Positions 10,301 through 20,207 of a stretch of DNA of 64,000 bases are shown here, one piece after another (positions within the stretch are counted from its first letter, which is position 1; the number at the start of each line of letters is the position of its first letter). The position numbers and the translations under genes are program-made. This stretch comes from Sphaerulina vaccinii (taxonomy: Eukaryota; Ascomycota; Dothideomycetes; Mycosphaerellales; Mycosphaerellaceae), in NCBI GenBank assembly GCA_022570795.1, contig JAKUDP010000007.1, positions 1,798,001 through 1,862,000 on the forward strand, given 5' to 3'. A model generated the notes under the pieces. That model made no database searches, had not been told where the DNA came from, and saw only the letters and a program-made list of their open reading frames with translations.

Positions 10301-11334
10301 AGATGCCAGCCGATGCGAAGACGCCTGAAAGGTTTCTCAGCCTCTCCTTCACAGAGTGGCACCACACCTTTTCAGATCTCGCTCTCATCTATGCACGCAA
10401 TGCCGAACAAGACAAGTGCTACCGCATTCTACAAGACGTCCTAGCAGGTGCCAACTGCTTCTATCACAACATCCGACTCAAAATGACTACTTATGCTGTG
10501 TCTTTCTACTGCGGTATGGCGTTTAACGATAACCAGTTCATGATTGATCTTGCCCGAGATCTTGTCAAGGATACTGGTGACCGCAGTGGGGAGGCTTTCC
10601 AAGTCTTCGCATCAGTCAACCGGTTTGCTTTTGGTTCTAACTGGTTCTCTGCCGGTCCAACTCAGAAGTGGATGTTGAGAATGGTAAAAGCGCACGACTT
10701 TCTCGCCATGCCACCGCACGTGCGTGACCGTTTCGACTTCTGCCAGCAGACGCCCAACCTGACGAGAAAAGCCGCAGATCTCGATGGGCAATTGCAAGAC
10801 CTCGATGCAGGTGTTCTTCTGACATATGGACATATGGTAGCTGTCGCTAATCACAGTTTCTCTGCATTGCCATACTACTATCGTGCTCTGGCGCTGCAGG
10901 AAAACAATGTTTGCGTCAATCTCAGCATAGCTACAATGTGGATTCAGAACAGCATGAAGCGACAGACCCCGAATCGACAGTTTGGAATCCATCAAGGACT
11001 GGCATATCTGTTCCGGTATTACGACTTGCGTATCGCTAGTAAAAGGCCTTGTCATATCCAGGAGGCTGAGTTCAATGTTGCTCGTATGTGGCATTACCTA
11101 GGCTTGACCCATCTGGCGTTGCCAGGCTACGAGAAGGTCCTCGCATTGAGTGAGGATGTCCAGGAAGAAGCTAGAAGCGCGGAAGGAAAGAAGCTCGATG
11201 ATGTCAAAGAGGGCAGCGACGTATTCGTGGAGGACTTTGCCCAGGAAGCTGCGTTTGCGCTGCAGGGCATATATGCCATAACTGGCAATGATGCAGCCGC
11301 TAGAAATATCACCGAAAAGTGGTTGGTCATCTGA
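7357..11334 (+). CDS. sfc4: TFIIIC TPR subunit (Tfc4/Sfc4-like) with N-terminal Zn2Cys6 finger
   Basis: A single exon of 1325 residues from ATG 7357; an in-frame TTG at 7339 is not a start. Cys 42, 45, 52, 62, 65 and 72 form C-x2-C-x6-C-x9-C-x2-C-x6-C, a textbook Zn2Cys6 cluster. A Gly/Pro/Tyr linker and a basic RGRGRGGKKK stretch follow. From about residue 290 (KANAAFMDQDYEKALFFV, then NPEIWSAHSLLSQVFESQG) tetratricopeptide repeats run to the end, broken by acidic/basic linkers (about 830-920), as in yeast Tfc4. In that family the TPRs of the tauA module bind TFIIIB and recruit Pol III to tRNA genes. The finger is not part of yeast or fission-yeast Tfc4 as I know it. The frame is uninterrupted, so a chimera of two genes is possible only as a true fusion. 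Confidence 0.85.
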   Translation: MEDIDMTDVPAALSNQNLHHLENGGPPIHNGRPRRTSETSACVACKERKVKCIPDEHDPTSCRFCFRENIPCLQQAVARRQPPASQYPDPSHLGVHAYGSGPYGPGNGASPYGPGAFSGRQLGLPALDHWRQTSPEDQLRAVETAAEESARLRLQYESIDGGAGQAASRKAAALAHQAMQDRIYDAVGVPQNHGFRPEDLSWAMDIPGIDDGETEVEEDFPVEDVEPTRGGSSRGRGRGGKKKGWRAVLKGTDHANIGKLPRNTISKRGRPSDRAKNAGRKRKKEVDPGPEFKKFMAKANAAFMDQDYEKALFFVREAIAVNPEIWSAHSLLSQVFESQGRHADAIEALRFGIPTTREADNWQHLADLMTHEDFVNEDELTNDTIEAAVWILGKAIGYRRPDTAQWELRKSKFRLYKILQKRGQNNKNARMEAKNILKIWPHRTLFLKEFAVLCASWPDKSEQELAIQKYDQAFDYYMANFDSFGDEYDEETEDWEHLNIYLELVELAGSPWNGVLKAKKIARWLLGRQKDHFWDTVTENDCEFDIDDNRRQSVQEWMWPEVQHGPISRDPAQYGAGMPVEIKVRLGKLRLKMGREHQEEALRHFSELLQVVDEVDSYRDTFEDVAQALRKDGLCTEALQYYEPLRDCEEADHPLTGLSDDVWYWMGFCYHYTGKTQDAISCFDVIVTNRSNKHGHQQKATAKLAKLCEEIGELDRARFLCNDLIDAGRHDLLIDEGVNMIPEDVRYRPVVLPEPMRLLRKNANAPVKPRKDPNLDFRALAPAPPAPIQLRDGSVIAPTAYPVLPGEVIGSSLIGGPIAQEVELPPALPEPAELPKIKKSRRGQGGLFGSQTGHKGIVQKISGDVEGSNAAHESGEEDDNSRATKRPRLKKKAKAPTQVELNAQRRLQLMHDVQQRVLANFADVQTHRAAMEAEDEEATETFVEAALGMLDDFTDMKVFFPDRDKFLRLKEGDVVQFKRSGEMPADAKTPERFLSLSFTEWHHTFSDLALIYARNAEQDKCYRILQDVLAGANCFYHNIRLKMTTYAVSFYCGMAFNDNQFMIDLARDLVKDTGDRSGEAFQVFASVNRFAFGSNWFSAGPTQKWMLRMVKAHDFLAMPPHVRDRFDFCQQTPNLTRKAADLDGQLQDLDAGVLLTYGHMVAVANHSFSALPYYYRALALQENNVCVNLSIATMWIQNSMKRQTPNRQFGIHQGLAYLFRYYDLRIASKRPCHIQEAEFNVARMWHYLGLTHLALPGYEKVLALSEDVQEEARSAEGKKLDDVKEGSDVFVEDFAQEAAFALQGIYAITGNDAAARNITEKWLVI

Positions 11335-11690
11335 TGAGATGGCCATTTACATAAGTAGCATAAGCATCTGGTGCGAGGGCGGAGGAAAGTGGTCGTTGCC
11401 GCCTCTCTGGAATCTTGCGCTGTCTATGCTACTAAAAGCAGCCTCGGCATGCGAATAAAGTCGACATGCGAAACGGAGAGGTTGTATCGAAATCCAGGCT
11501 TCGTGTCTGATGTCTCTGGCAATCGCAACCGTCTATGCAGCTCAGAGCAGAGACGGTGCATGCCGGCAACGTACATTTTCCTCGAGCCTTGGTGGATATG
11601 GCGTTCGGTGGTTCTGCTGCTCTGAGATACCCATATAGCGTGTATACATGCTTCGCTTTGCCTCTATCACCAATTCAGCTAGTCATGTCT
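11335..11690. other. Convergent spacer containing a dispersed repeat
   Basis: This is the 3' region between the TFIIIC gene and the first MFS gene. It contains the 84-bp repeat at 11513-11596 described separately; nothing else is seen. Confidence 0.4.
11513..11596 (+). repeat. 84-bp dispersed repeat, copy A
   Basis: It aligns without gaps over 84 bp to the reverse strand of 57316-57399, with 64 identical positions by hand count (about 76%). Conserved blocks include TCTATGCAGCT, GCAGAGAC, TGCCGGCA, CATTTTC and CTTGGTGGA. It lies in a 3' intergenic region. Confidence 0.7.
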
Positions 11691-13383
11691 TCATCTCGGT
11701 CGTGTCTCATTCTCATAATCGTCACTGTCATGCTTTGATCGTCTCCCGTCCATCGAGTCCTCCTCGTCACTGATCCTGAACTGCTCTGCTGCTGCGATCT
11801 GCTCGGTCTCTGTAACATTCTTCTCATGCTGATGCAACTTCACATTCGTGAATAATACCCACAGGCCTATGTCATACGTCAATCGAAACGCTCCACCAGC
11901 AACGAAGGCGACCCAAAAGCGATTGCTACCAGCCAGGAATCCGGTTACCATGGGCCCAGATGTGGCAGCTAGAGTCCTAAGCATACTTGTGATACCCATG
12001 ACTGCTGTCCTCTCTCGTGGCTTCACGATGGCCGCGATCAGTGCAGATCGAGGTGCCTGATCCATGTTGTTGAGTCCTGCCCGAACGAAAAGTAGAATGA
12101 CTGTCATCCACAACACGTTCGGCCATGGGAATAGCAAAACTGCTGCTGAAGAGGGTATGTGAGTGAAGACCATGGTGTTCACAAGCCCGATCTTCTTGGC
12201 CAATGGGCCTGCAAAGATTCCTCCGATGGCAGTCAGAAAATAGCTGATGGAGGTGACATCGCCGAGTGTGCTCTTCGCTGGGTGAAACTTGACATCCATG
12301 TAGTAGTTGGTCAAGCTATAAGGCACCATTCCATCGGCGAGAGAGTCAATCGCAAGAAGAACCCACAGTTTCCAGACAACAGATAAAGTTGGTTTCGAGA
12401 TGTCACCCATCCACTTCGAGATCCAGGATTGAAGCTTTTGAAACCTTGTATACGGATTCGTCGGGGATGTTACTGGGGATTGTGAAGAAGCTTCAGCAGA
12501 GCCGCGATCAGGGTGTTGGTCTGTCATAACGTATGACTCGTCACTCTCATCTTGTTCAGCGACTTCCTCGTACTTCTCCTCAGCCGTATCGGCCTCGCAT
12601 TCTTGAGTGAGAAGCAGCACAATCACGATGTTGACGACTCCCATCACCGCGTAAACCCAGAATATGGCATGGTATGCATCTTTGAGAGTCCAACCATCTT
12701 TATGTTGCAGACCTTCGATGATACGCCCACCCAACTCACTTCCAATCGAGGATCCCCAAGCTGAGGTAGTCACATACCACGCCAGCACATCGGCTCGAGT
12801 CTTGGGAGTCGTGAGCTGAGACAGCATAGACTCTTCGATCGAACGGAATGGACCGAAGTCACCGCCTGTAGCAGATACCACGCCGATGACTGCTGCGAAG
12901 AGCAATATCCAGAAATTCTCGAAGATGGCGAACATCAAACCAGTGAAGACCATCAAGATACTGCCGCCAAAGAGAATCTTACGCCTTCCGAATCGGTCGG
13001 CAATAAGGGTCAAGAATGTTCCCAGGAAGACATCTCCCACGCTGCTACGTGTTAGTAGGTGTCATTCGAAGAGGAAGGGCTTGATCTACAGCGTAAGTGT
13101 CATGAACAGGCCTATCCGCTGATCAGAGAACCCGAGTTCCGCGAAGAAGAGTGCTGCGTATCGTCAGCCATCCTGCTTGTCTGGACAATGGCAGTCCCCA
13201 GACCAGGTTCTTCCGAATGACAAGAGTCTATGACATACCCAATATGAGAGCATTTGTACCATACGCCAGCATTCGCAGGCTTCGTGCGAGAATGATCAGG
13301 TAAGCATTGCGGCCAGTCTCTTGGACGCTGCTTAGTCCAAACTCGTGGTAGAACCATGCGAAAGGCCTTCCGATTGCTGCCAT
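11691..13383 (-). CDS. Major facilitator superfamily transporter
   Basis: Three exons on the minus strand, 13383-13239, 13153-13090 and 13041-11691, join in phases 1 and 2 to give 519 residues. The long exon alone lacks the first membrane segments. Adding the short exons restores the TM1/TM2 region (RSLRMLAYGTNALIL, then FFAELGFSDQRIGLF) just before the canonical MFS loop ADRFGRRK. About 12 hydrophobic segments follow. A hydrophilic acidic central loop (about residues 230-295, with EEKYEEVAEQDESDESY) separates the two halves, and the C-tail is charged. This is typical of a fungal multidrug- or sugar-type MFS carrier; the substrate cannot be told. The gene is transcribed away from a second MFS gene 1.6 kb away. 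Confidence 0.85.
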
Positions 13384-14948
13384 TCATGTACGCCACTATC
13401 TCGCCAAGTGACAGAGGCCTATACTATCAGGAAGATAGATGTCGGAGAGCTGAAGATGCGAATCGTTGTCGTCGCTTCCTGCATGACTAACCAGATTTTC
13501 AGTGCCGATATCGCAGTTCGTTTGTTGACAGCGCAGCAGACATATAACCGATATCCCATCGCGACTCCTGCGTGCAATTCTTTTCTGGCTGCGACATCGA
13601 TTCTCTTTGCTTTCAACTTCCTGGCCATCGCGACTGCCCTCGATGTTAGCATTTTGCTTTCTGTCCCGAGACAACGATGTGGAAAGCCACATCTTGCCAG
13701 CCACCGTGAGGAGTCGACGCGACTTTATAAGGACGCGACCAATCCGCAACGACAGGTGTAGTTCAGGATGAACTTTTAAGACGAGGCTCTTCTGGACATC
13801 TGATGCTGTGACAATTCAAGCCCACGAAGATGAACCGCCTCGCACTGCACGCGAAGCTTGAGTCTATGGCAAGCCACATCTGGAAGCTGCCGAGAACAGC
13901 TTCGAAGGTGTAATCGGACGACTGATGGAGTCGAAATTGTGGCCGGAGTGCTCACCGTATGGGAAGTCACCCTGCACAAATTTGGTCTTCCAAGCACTTG
14001 AGCTGCCAATTATAAGAGGTGTGATACGCCAAATGTGCGGCAAAGTGGCCGGTACGAGAGCGGGATACTTGGCCAAGAACCAGCTACTCCACAACGACCA
14101 CAAGATGCCACGCAGTAGTAGCGTGAACGGTGACACAGATCTTCGCATCTCCTCCCAATGCTACGGTTTTGTGGGGTGTCATAACTGGGGAAACAGCCTC
14201 GTGTCCTTCGCGTTTTGGTCTGGAGCATTCGATGATCTCTTCATCTACCACGTCTTCTGGTCGACATATACGAACACTCCTAGATATTCCGACCTTCCAA
14301 GACCTCGCTAGTCTAACCTCGACCACGACTATGGCGAAATAACCTTGTGATATGCTGCCAAGTTGTCATGGCTGTTGCGCTGTCCAATCTGGTTCAGCGC
14401 ATTTATGCCTCCCGCTCACGCCTCGACTTAGCCCTCGTTCTTCTCCAGCTCCGCCCACTTGGCATTTGGAGTTGAGGTGGAGAACCATCTACCGCTAAGG
14501 CACATCTCCGCTATACGCCTGTATTTACCGCGACCAGAGTGAGTCTGGTACGACTCGTGCAACCTTCTTCGATGCATGAACTTGCGCGATAGCCTCGTTC
14601 TAGCGTGAGTGTTCGCCATGCAGTATGGCGATACCAAGACACCACTTGCAGATTTCAGGTTACCTTCCCCAGGCTGGGCGATAAAGAGCTCGCATTGTCT
14701 CCATGTGAGGCGTCCTTGGCTGTCTGGAGTAGCGTTGCATCGTCCAGCACAGCGCGAAGGGCGACAACAGTCCGGCTGAAAGTTGAGCGCAGGGATGTTG
14801 TATATGAAGGTCGTCGCACAATGGCAGAATCGTGGTATTTCTCCAGACAGCTTTGTACTCTCAGAGCCCGTCCGCCTGTCCTCCTCACTGCCTTCGTCCT
14901 CCATCCCACACACAGGACAATAGGAAGCAACCACAGACGACGCCCAAT
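13384..14948. other. Shared upstream region of two divergent MFS genes
   Basis: No gene is supported in this 1.6-kb stretch. A 128-codon frame at 13925-14311 (+) has no recognisable domain, and mirror frames on the minus strand are equally unconvincing. It probably holds the promoters of both transporters. Confidence 0.35.
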
Positions 14949-15579
14949 ATGGCAGAGAAGATCGGGAACGAGAAGGTGGAGGTCCTTACGCAAGTCCAGA
15001 CCAACGACTATGACCAGATCGACGAAGAGAAGCGCAAGGCAATCGGGATCGATTACTCTGGCGCCCATGAGAAGACCGATCCAAAAGAGATTGCCCTTGT
15101 GAAGAAGCTCGATTGGTATATTATGCCTACGTATGACTTTCCAAAACACACATCCTGTTACAACGTGCTGATGATCCTGCAGACTATGGCTCATGTACTG
15201 GTTGAACTACCTCGATCGCAATGCAATCGCACTTGCGCGCCTCAGCTCACTTGTCAAGGATACGAAGCTCGTTGGTTCTCAATACCAGACCTGCGTGTCC
15301 ATCCTCTTCGTCGGTTACATTCTCGGCCAGGTGCCTTCGAATATGCTGATCACACGCGTGCGTCCATCATACTACATGTCCGGATGCATGTTCCTGTGGG
15401 CTATCGTGTCTGGGCTGACTGCCATGTCAACCAACTTCACCGGTCTCTTCCTCACGCGCTTCTTCCTTGGTGTCGTGGAAGCTCCATACTACCCTGGCGC
15501 TCTCTACATTCTTGGCATCTTCTACACGCGCAAGGAGCTCGCAACCCGCATCTCTATCCTGTACACCGGTAATATTTTG

Positions 15580-15587
15580 GCTACCGC
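15580..15587 (+). repeat. Target-site duplication, left copy
   Basis: The octamer GCTACCGC occurs here and at 15936-15943, immediately flanking the inverted repeats of the element. Confidence 0.85.
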
Positions 15588-15935
15588 CAGGGTGGTCGAT
15601 GGTCAGTACACCTCAGTACGTACTGTACTGTTTGATCAGCGTAGTACAATCAAGCGGAGACCTCGAAAACGGCAGTACAAACAAGCGGAAGCTCGCTGTC
15701 TGTCTGTCTGTCTGCGTGTACTGGCCTCTTGCCGTAGAGAGTGGGAGGAGGCCTCGGAGATTGGTATAGACCCACTTTTCGAGCCGCACCGTACGCCAAG
15801 AGCCTAATGCCAGTACGAATAGTACAGACAAGCAGTAATTGGTCCGATTGTGGACGATACGATCAGACGAGCCGTCCCGGCCAATCAATCAAGCACTACC
15901 CCCGCTTGGCGTCTGTCTGTCTGTCGACCACCCTG
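15588..15935 (+). mobile_element. hAT-like miniature inverted-repeat element (MITE)
   Basis: The 348-bp insert starts CAGGGTGGTCGA and ends with its exact reverse complement TCGACCACCCTG. It is flanked by a perfect 8-bp duplication. Eight-bp duplications and CAGGG termini are the signature of hAT transposons. Inside are seven copies of CAGTAC/GTACTG (15604, 15614, 15620, 15625, 15673, 15718, 15811), plausible transposase-binding subterminal motifs, and two CTGT microsatellites (about 15691-15711 and 15911-15924). It encodes no transposase, so it is non-autonomous. Perfect ends and duplication point to recent transposition. Confidence 0.85.
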
Positions 15936-15943
15936 GCTACCGC
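15936..15943 (+). repeat. Target-site duplication, right copy
   Basis: This is the second GCTACCGC, directly abutting the right inverted repeat and followed by the resumed transporter frame (TTTGCTGGA). Confidence 0.85.
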
Positions 15944-16866
15944 TTTTGCTGGACTCATTGCCATTGGCATCTTCAAGTTGGAAGGGTAAGCTGTTGTCAT
16001 CACACCACAATTCTATAGCTCAACTGACACAATGTTACAGTATGGCTGGTCTCGCAGGTTGGCAGTGGCTCTTCATCATCCAGGGTGCTGCGACTGGTCT
16101 CGTTGCCATCGGTGCTGCCTTCATCCTTCCTGATGATCCCCTTGTTACCAAATGGCTCACACCAGAAGAACGCATACTCGCCAACAGCCGTGTCCAGGGT
16201 GACCAAGTCGGTGCTAAGGGCGATGTGTCCGTCTGGAGGGGCCTCAAGACAGCTGCTGCTGACCCAAAGCTATGGTTGTTCGCTTTTATGCAGCACATGC
16301 ATTTGGCCGCCAACGGTTTCAAGAACTTCTTCCCCACTGCTGTCGAGACTCTGGGCTTCAACCGCACGATCACCTTGGTACTCACATGCCCACCATACCT
16401 CATTGCCGGCTTCCTCTCCATCGCGTACTCTTACAGCTCTGGAAAGTTCAACGAGCGTACATGGCACATTACCGCTGCAAAGTCAGTCGCTATCTTCGGA
16501 TTCGTCCTTTGCGCCGCAACGCTGAACACTGGAGCGCGATACTTCGGAATGATCGTCTTCGCGATTGGTACCTATGCTGTCAACTCCATCATTCTCGGCT
16601 GGGTCAGCGCTACATGTGGGCAAACGAAAGAGAAGAAAGCATCGTCTCTCGCGATCGTCAACACAATCGCCAATGCATCCTTCGTCTGGACTCCATACCT
16701 GTGGCCGGACTTCGATGAGCCACGATATGCCATCGCTATGGGTTTCTCGGCTGGCTTCTCGATGCTCTGCGCTGGTGCTGCTTGGGTAATGCGTATCTGG
16801 CTCAAGCGGGACAATAAGAAGATCAGACAGAGCAACGATGAGTCGATCCTCGCCTTTGCTTACTAG

Positions 16867-19567
16867 TTTCTGGGACTCTGGGAGATGTCAGCAGTACGAT
16901 TATGATGCATATGATGATATACATGAGATGGTGGATGAAGCACTTACTGAGCGAAACGGCCGATTAGCTGTACTGCCCATATGCAAGCTACTTATGGCTC
17001 CTACCATGTCAACGTGCCATTCCATCTTTCAGCTCACCTTTTTTATCAATGCAATGCCGATACGGCCTGTTGTGGTGGTGGAGGCCCCGCACACTGCAAA
17101 TGACTGCCAAGGGTCGACTGAGGTCAGTTTTTCCCGGGCGCTAACAGTAGCGCCCATTAATTGTTTCACCTCGCGCTGAAGACCAGTAGTTGATTCCGCA
17201 TGTTCGCTGTACAGATTGTACGCCTCCTGCTGCAAAGATGGCACACAAATTGTTCCTGATTATTGTATCCTGAGCAGCCCGGCTCTTTCGCGACCGCGAG
17301 ACACCGTTTTTTTTCGACCACACGACCGTATATCTCTAGTCTGGAGCAGAGTCCCAATCTACGAAGCTGGGAGGAGATCGGAGAATCGAAGATGGCAAGA
17401 GCACGCGTGTCAAGGAAGGCCGCATGGCGCCAAAGGGAGGCGCGTTCCGCATGGCGACAGATAGGCACACTTCATCCGTTTGTGGAACGGATTCTCATGC
17501 CACCAAGACCAGTTGAGGAGTTCCCAAGCTTCTCATAAGAAGCCTGCGATAGCCGTCGAGACTGAGAAGTGGCGAGAATCAGCAGCCGCGTTTGGCAGTG
17601 GTCATCTCGTCTTCGAATCCGAGCGGGCTGACGACTCGATGAGGCGCTTGTGTACTGCGCACTCTAGGTCGTGGAATTTTGAGGAGATCGGTGCCTCAAT
17701 TGCGGCTGTTCGTTGCTTCTCCGTTGAGATGCAACGCTCCAGCGGAGTCGTTGACCTGGAAAGAGTGCTGGAAGGAGATGCAGCAGCAGAACATGACGGT
17801 AGGAATAATGACCAGTCAGCTGGCTACAGCTTATGGACTGGTCTCGTCCTCAAATGCGTACGCGTTCGCGAGGTCGTGTGCCTCTGGCAAGCATGAACAC
17901 TCGCATTTTGCAGCACTGTTGGTCGAATACGGGCTTGGACGCATACTGGACCATGGCCTGACCCAGCATATCTTGCGCTCATCGCGTTCATAAAATCATG
18001 CCTAGGGATGCTCACTTCTGGCCAGCGGTAATATCAGAAATCTGGACAAGGGCCGCATGTTGGCAGCCACGCCACCGGAAAATTTGGATCTTTGCGGATT
18101 GAGCTCGCATCGCATACTGCAGTACCGTATCACACTGGACGATCAAAGCACAATGCTTTGCGACATACTATTTATCTACAATAGAAGAACTGGACCCTTG
18201 ACATTATTTGCAATGCAGTCTCGATGCGAGTTTCTCGTGATCTGGTGATTGAGGCTTAAGGCAGAGTATGAACGCAGCCTTCGGGACCTGCAGCGCCACG
18301 GCTTGGTTGTCATTCCTGTCAAACAGCATATCCCGGGTCCACGATGAGCATGTCCATGTACGGCCGACTTCCGCCGCGTCGGAAACATCCATCGACTTCA
18401 TGACAAGCTTTGACAGCTCAGTAGCGTTTCAGTGACTGGCTTCATCCTGGCAACAAGGGACGACCCGCGGCCGCTTTGATCTGCAAACTTGCGGAGGACC
18501 GCTAGGATTCAAACGGCAAGTCCAGCAACACCTTGTCGAAGCACCTCAGGCGGTAAGCCCTTCCCAACCCCATTTTGCCCAATCTAGCGAATTGCTTTCC
18601 TGTACCTTGCATGACTCTGCGAAGTAAGTTTCAAAATACGATGGCTTGCCTTTACGAAATGCTGTATTTCAACTTTAACCTCGATCCTCGACACCAGATT
18701 TCTCGTTCCGTCCACCACTCACCGCAGCTCTAGGCTATCGGGCACATGGAACAGTCCGGCAGACCACGCTCTATGACCGCAGTCCGCAGCTTATCGCAGA
18801 TAGCGGTAAAGGCAGTACGAATGACTTCATGGGTGACTCCTGTCAGGAGACTAAAAGTTCCAAGCTCGTCCGCATTCACCTCCTGCTGTCCACGATGCGC
18901 TGCAAACAATTTGGACAAATCTCGCCCGATGAGGCGAGAGACTCCACAACCTCCCTGGTGAGCCATTTGCACAAGATGATACGTTGTGGGTCGACTTCTG
19001 GAGCTGGGCTACGATGGTGGACCCAATTCTGTCATTGTCGCAGAATGTTCACTGTTACAGCTCGTGAAGGTACGTCAGGTCTGCATGTAACACAATGCTA
19101 CTAACCTTTGTGCGAAACCAGTTAGCCCTTTCTTGATGCCACTATTCTGAGAGAGATGTTCGCTGGGTCGCAAGATTGCGCTGCCGCCGAGCTGCGCATG
19201 CTGAGCACTGACCTTCATGATGGTGGCTCGTGTCTCTCTCTCACACAATCTGCTCACTGACAGGGAATCTGCCATCAATAGACCAGGGGCTGTCTTGTGC
19301 TGTCTGCCCACCAGAGTTGAATTACGCCGCTCGAATTAGCAGGCCTCAACTTCAACACAATCTCTTTGGCACGTGGCCATCCTCGCCCCTAGCTGAGCCA
19401 GTCAGAGCAGGACATGTCCTATATAAACCTGTGTCCTCAGCTTGTTGGACTTCTTCTCATCAGCAAACTGCCAACGCCTCTCTGAGCAACAGGTTCCTCC
19501 ACATCCAACTCTTTACATTCGTTTATACACCCCACATTCGTTTTTCGATACGCTCCACACATTTACG
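16867..19567. other. Long intergenic region, no gene supported
   Basis: The 2.7-kb stretch has only short competing frames on both strands and none shows a recognisable domain, signal peptide or splice structure. The right end holds the hydrophobin promoter with a TATA box. Confidence 0.4.
19420..19427 (+). promoter_or_regulatory. TATA box of the hydrophobin gene
   Basis: TATATAAA lies 141 bp upstream of the ATG at 19568, preceded by GACATGTCC. The spacing suits a strongly expressed, inducible fungal cell-surface gene. Confidence 0.55.
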
Positions 19568-20207
19568 ATGAAGACCTCCTCCATCTTGGCGGTCCTCGCG
19601 ACTGCCGTGCTGTCCAACGCCACTCCTGTTCCTGAAGAAAACGGCTACTCACCAGCTCCTCCTCCTCCTACTGGTTACAGTGCACCTGGTGAGTATTCAC
19701 TTCTGCCTTTGTAGCGACACTTCTAATACCAGATTGCAGCTCTTCCAGAACCGAAGAGCGCCGGCATTCCAGCTTTCCCTCCTCCTCCGTCTGGACCTCC
19801 AGGCTACCCACCAGCTGGCCCACCATTTGGCCCACCACCATTTGGCCCACCAGGCTACCCACCAGCTGGCCCACCACCATTTGGCCCACCAGGCTACCCA
19901 CCAGTTGGCCCAGCTCCAGGCACTTGCTCGTCAGCCAACGCCTGCTGCAACGGCCAATCGTCAACCGATACTGACGGTAGCGGTCTTCTCGGCGGTCTCT
20001 TCGCTGGTTTGCTCGGTGGCAACTGCTCACCTCTCCTCGGTGGTACGTACCATCTACTTTTCCAGCAAAGACATGTAACTAACATCAGCAACAGTTGAGG
20101 GTGAGTGCTCTGGATCAAACGTTGCTTGCTGCCCTACCACGAACACTGGCAACAGCGGGTTGAGTATCATCTCGATTGGCTCCATCTGCCAGTTGGTCGC
20201 TCTATAA
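19568..20207 (+). CDS. Class I-type hydrophobin with proline-rich N-terminal repeats
   Basis: Exons 19568-19688, 19740-20042 and 20095-20207 (phase 1 introns) give 178 residues. Residues 1-18 are a secretion signal. Residues 30-100 are a Pro/Gly/Tyr/Phe arm built from repeated FGPPGYPPAGPPP-like units. The C-terminal domain has exactly eight cysteines at 103, 109, 110, 136, 146, 153, 154 and 173, in the order C-CC-C-C-CC-C. Spacings are 5, 25, 9, 6 and 18 residues, within class I limits and unlike class II (9-10 after C1, 11 before C4). Hydrophobins are secreted amphipathic proteins that coat hyphae and spores. The acceptor of intron 2 is ambiguous (ending 20088 or 20094, a two-residue difference). 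Confidence 0.88.

Larger units (their letters stand above)
14949..16866 (+). pseudogene. ACS-family MFS permease (Dal5/allantoate-like), split by a transposon
   Basis: Exons 14949-15130, 15183-15985 (containing the insertion) and 16041-16866. The N-terminus IDYSGAHEKTDPKEIALVKK, the segment YWLNYLDRNAIALARL and TRFFLGVVEAPYYPGALYI are hallmarks of the anion:cation symporter family, which takes up allantoate, vitamins or carboxylates. A 348-bp hAT-like element plus one copy of an 8-bp target duplication sits at 15588-15943, after the codons for NILATA. It adds an in-frame stop (15805-15807) and 356 bp, which breaks phase. Leaving out that interval gives 1455 coding bases (484 codons plus stop) with no other defect, so the inactivation looks recent. 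No good acceptor at the right edge of the insert would let it be spliced out cleanly. Confidence 0.85.

Noticed and set aside
13112..13396. 95-codon minus-strand frame at the MFS 5' end as its own gene
   Set aside because: The same DNA read in another frame with two introns gives the correct transporter N-terminus, so this frame is a shadow.
15691..15924. CTGT repeats as a CRISPR or satellite array
   Set aside because: They are two short microsatellite runs inside the MITE, without regular spacers.
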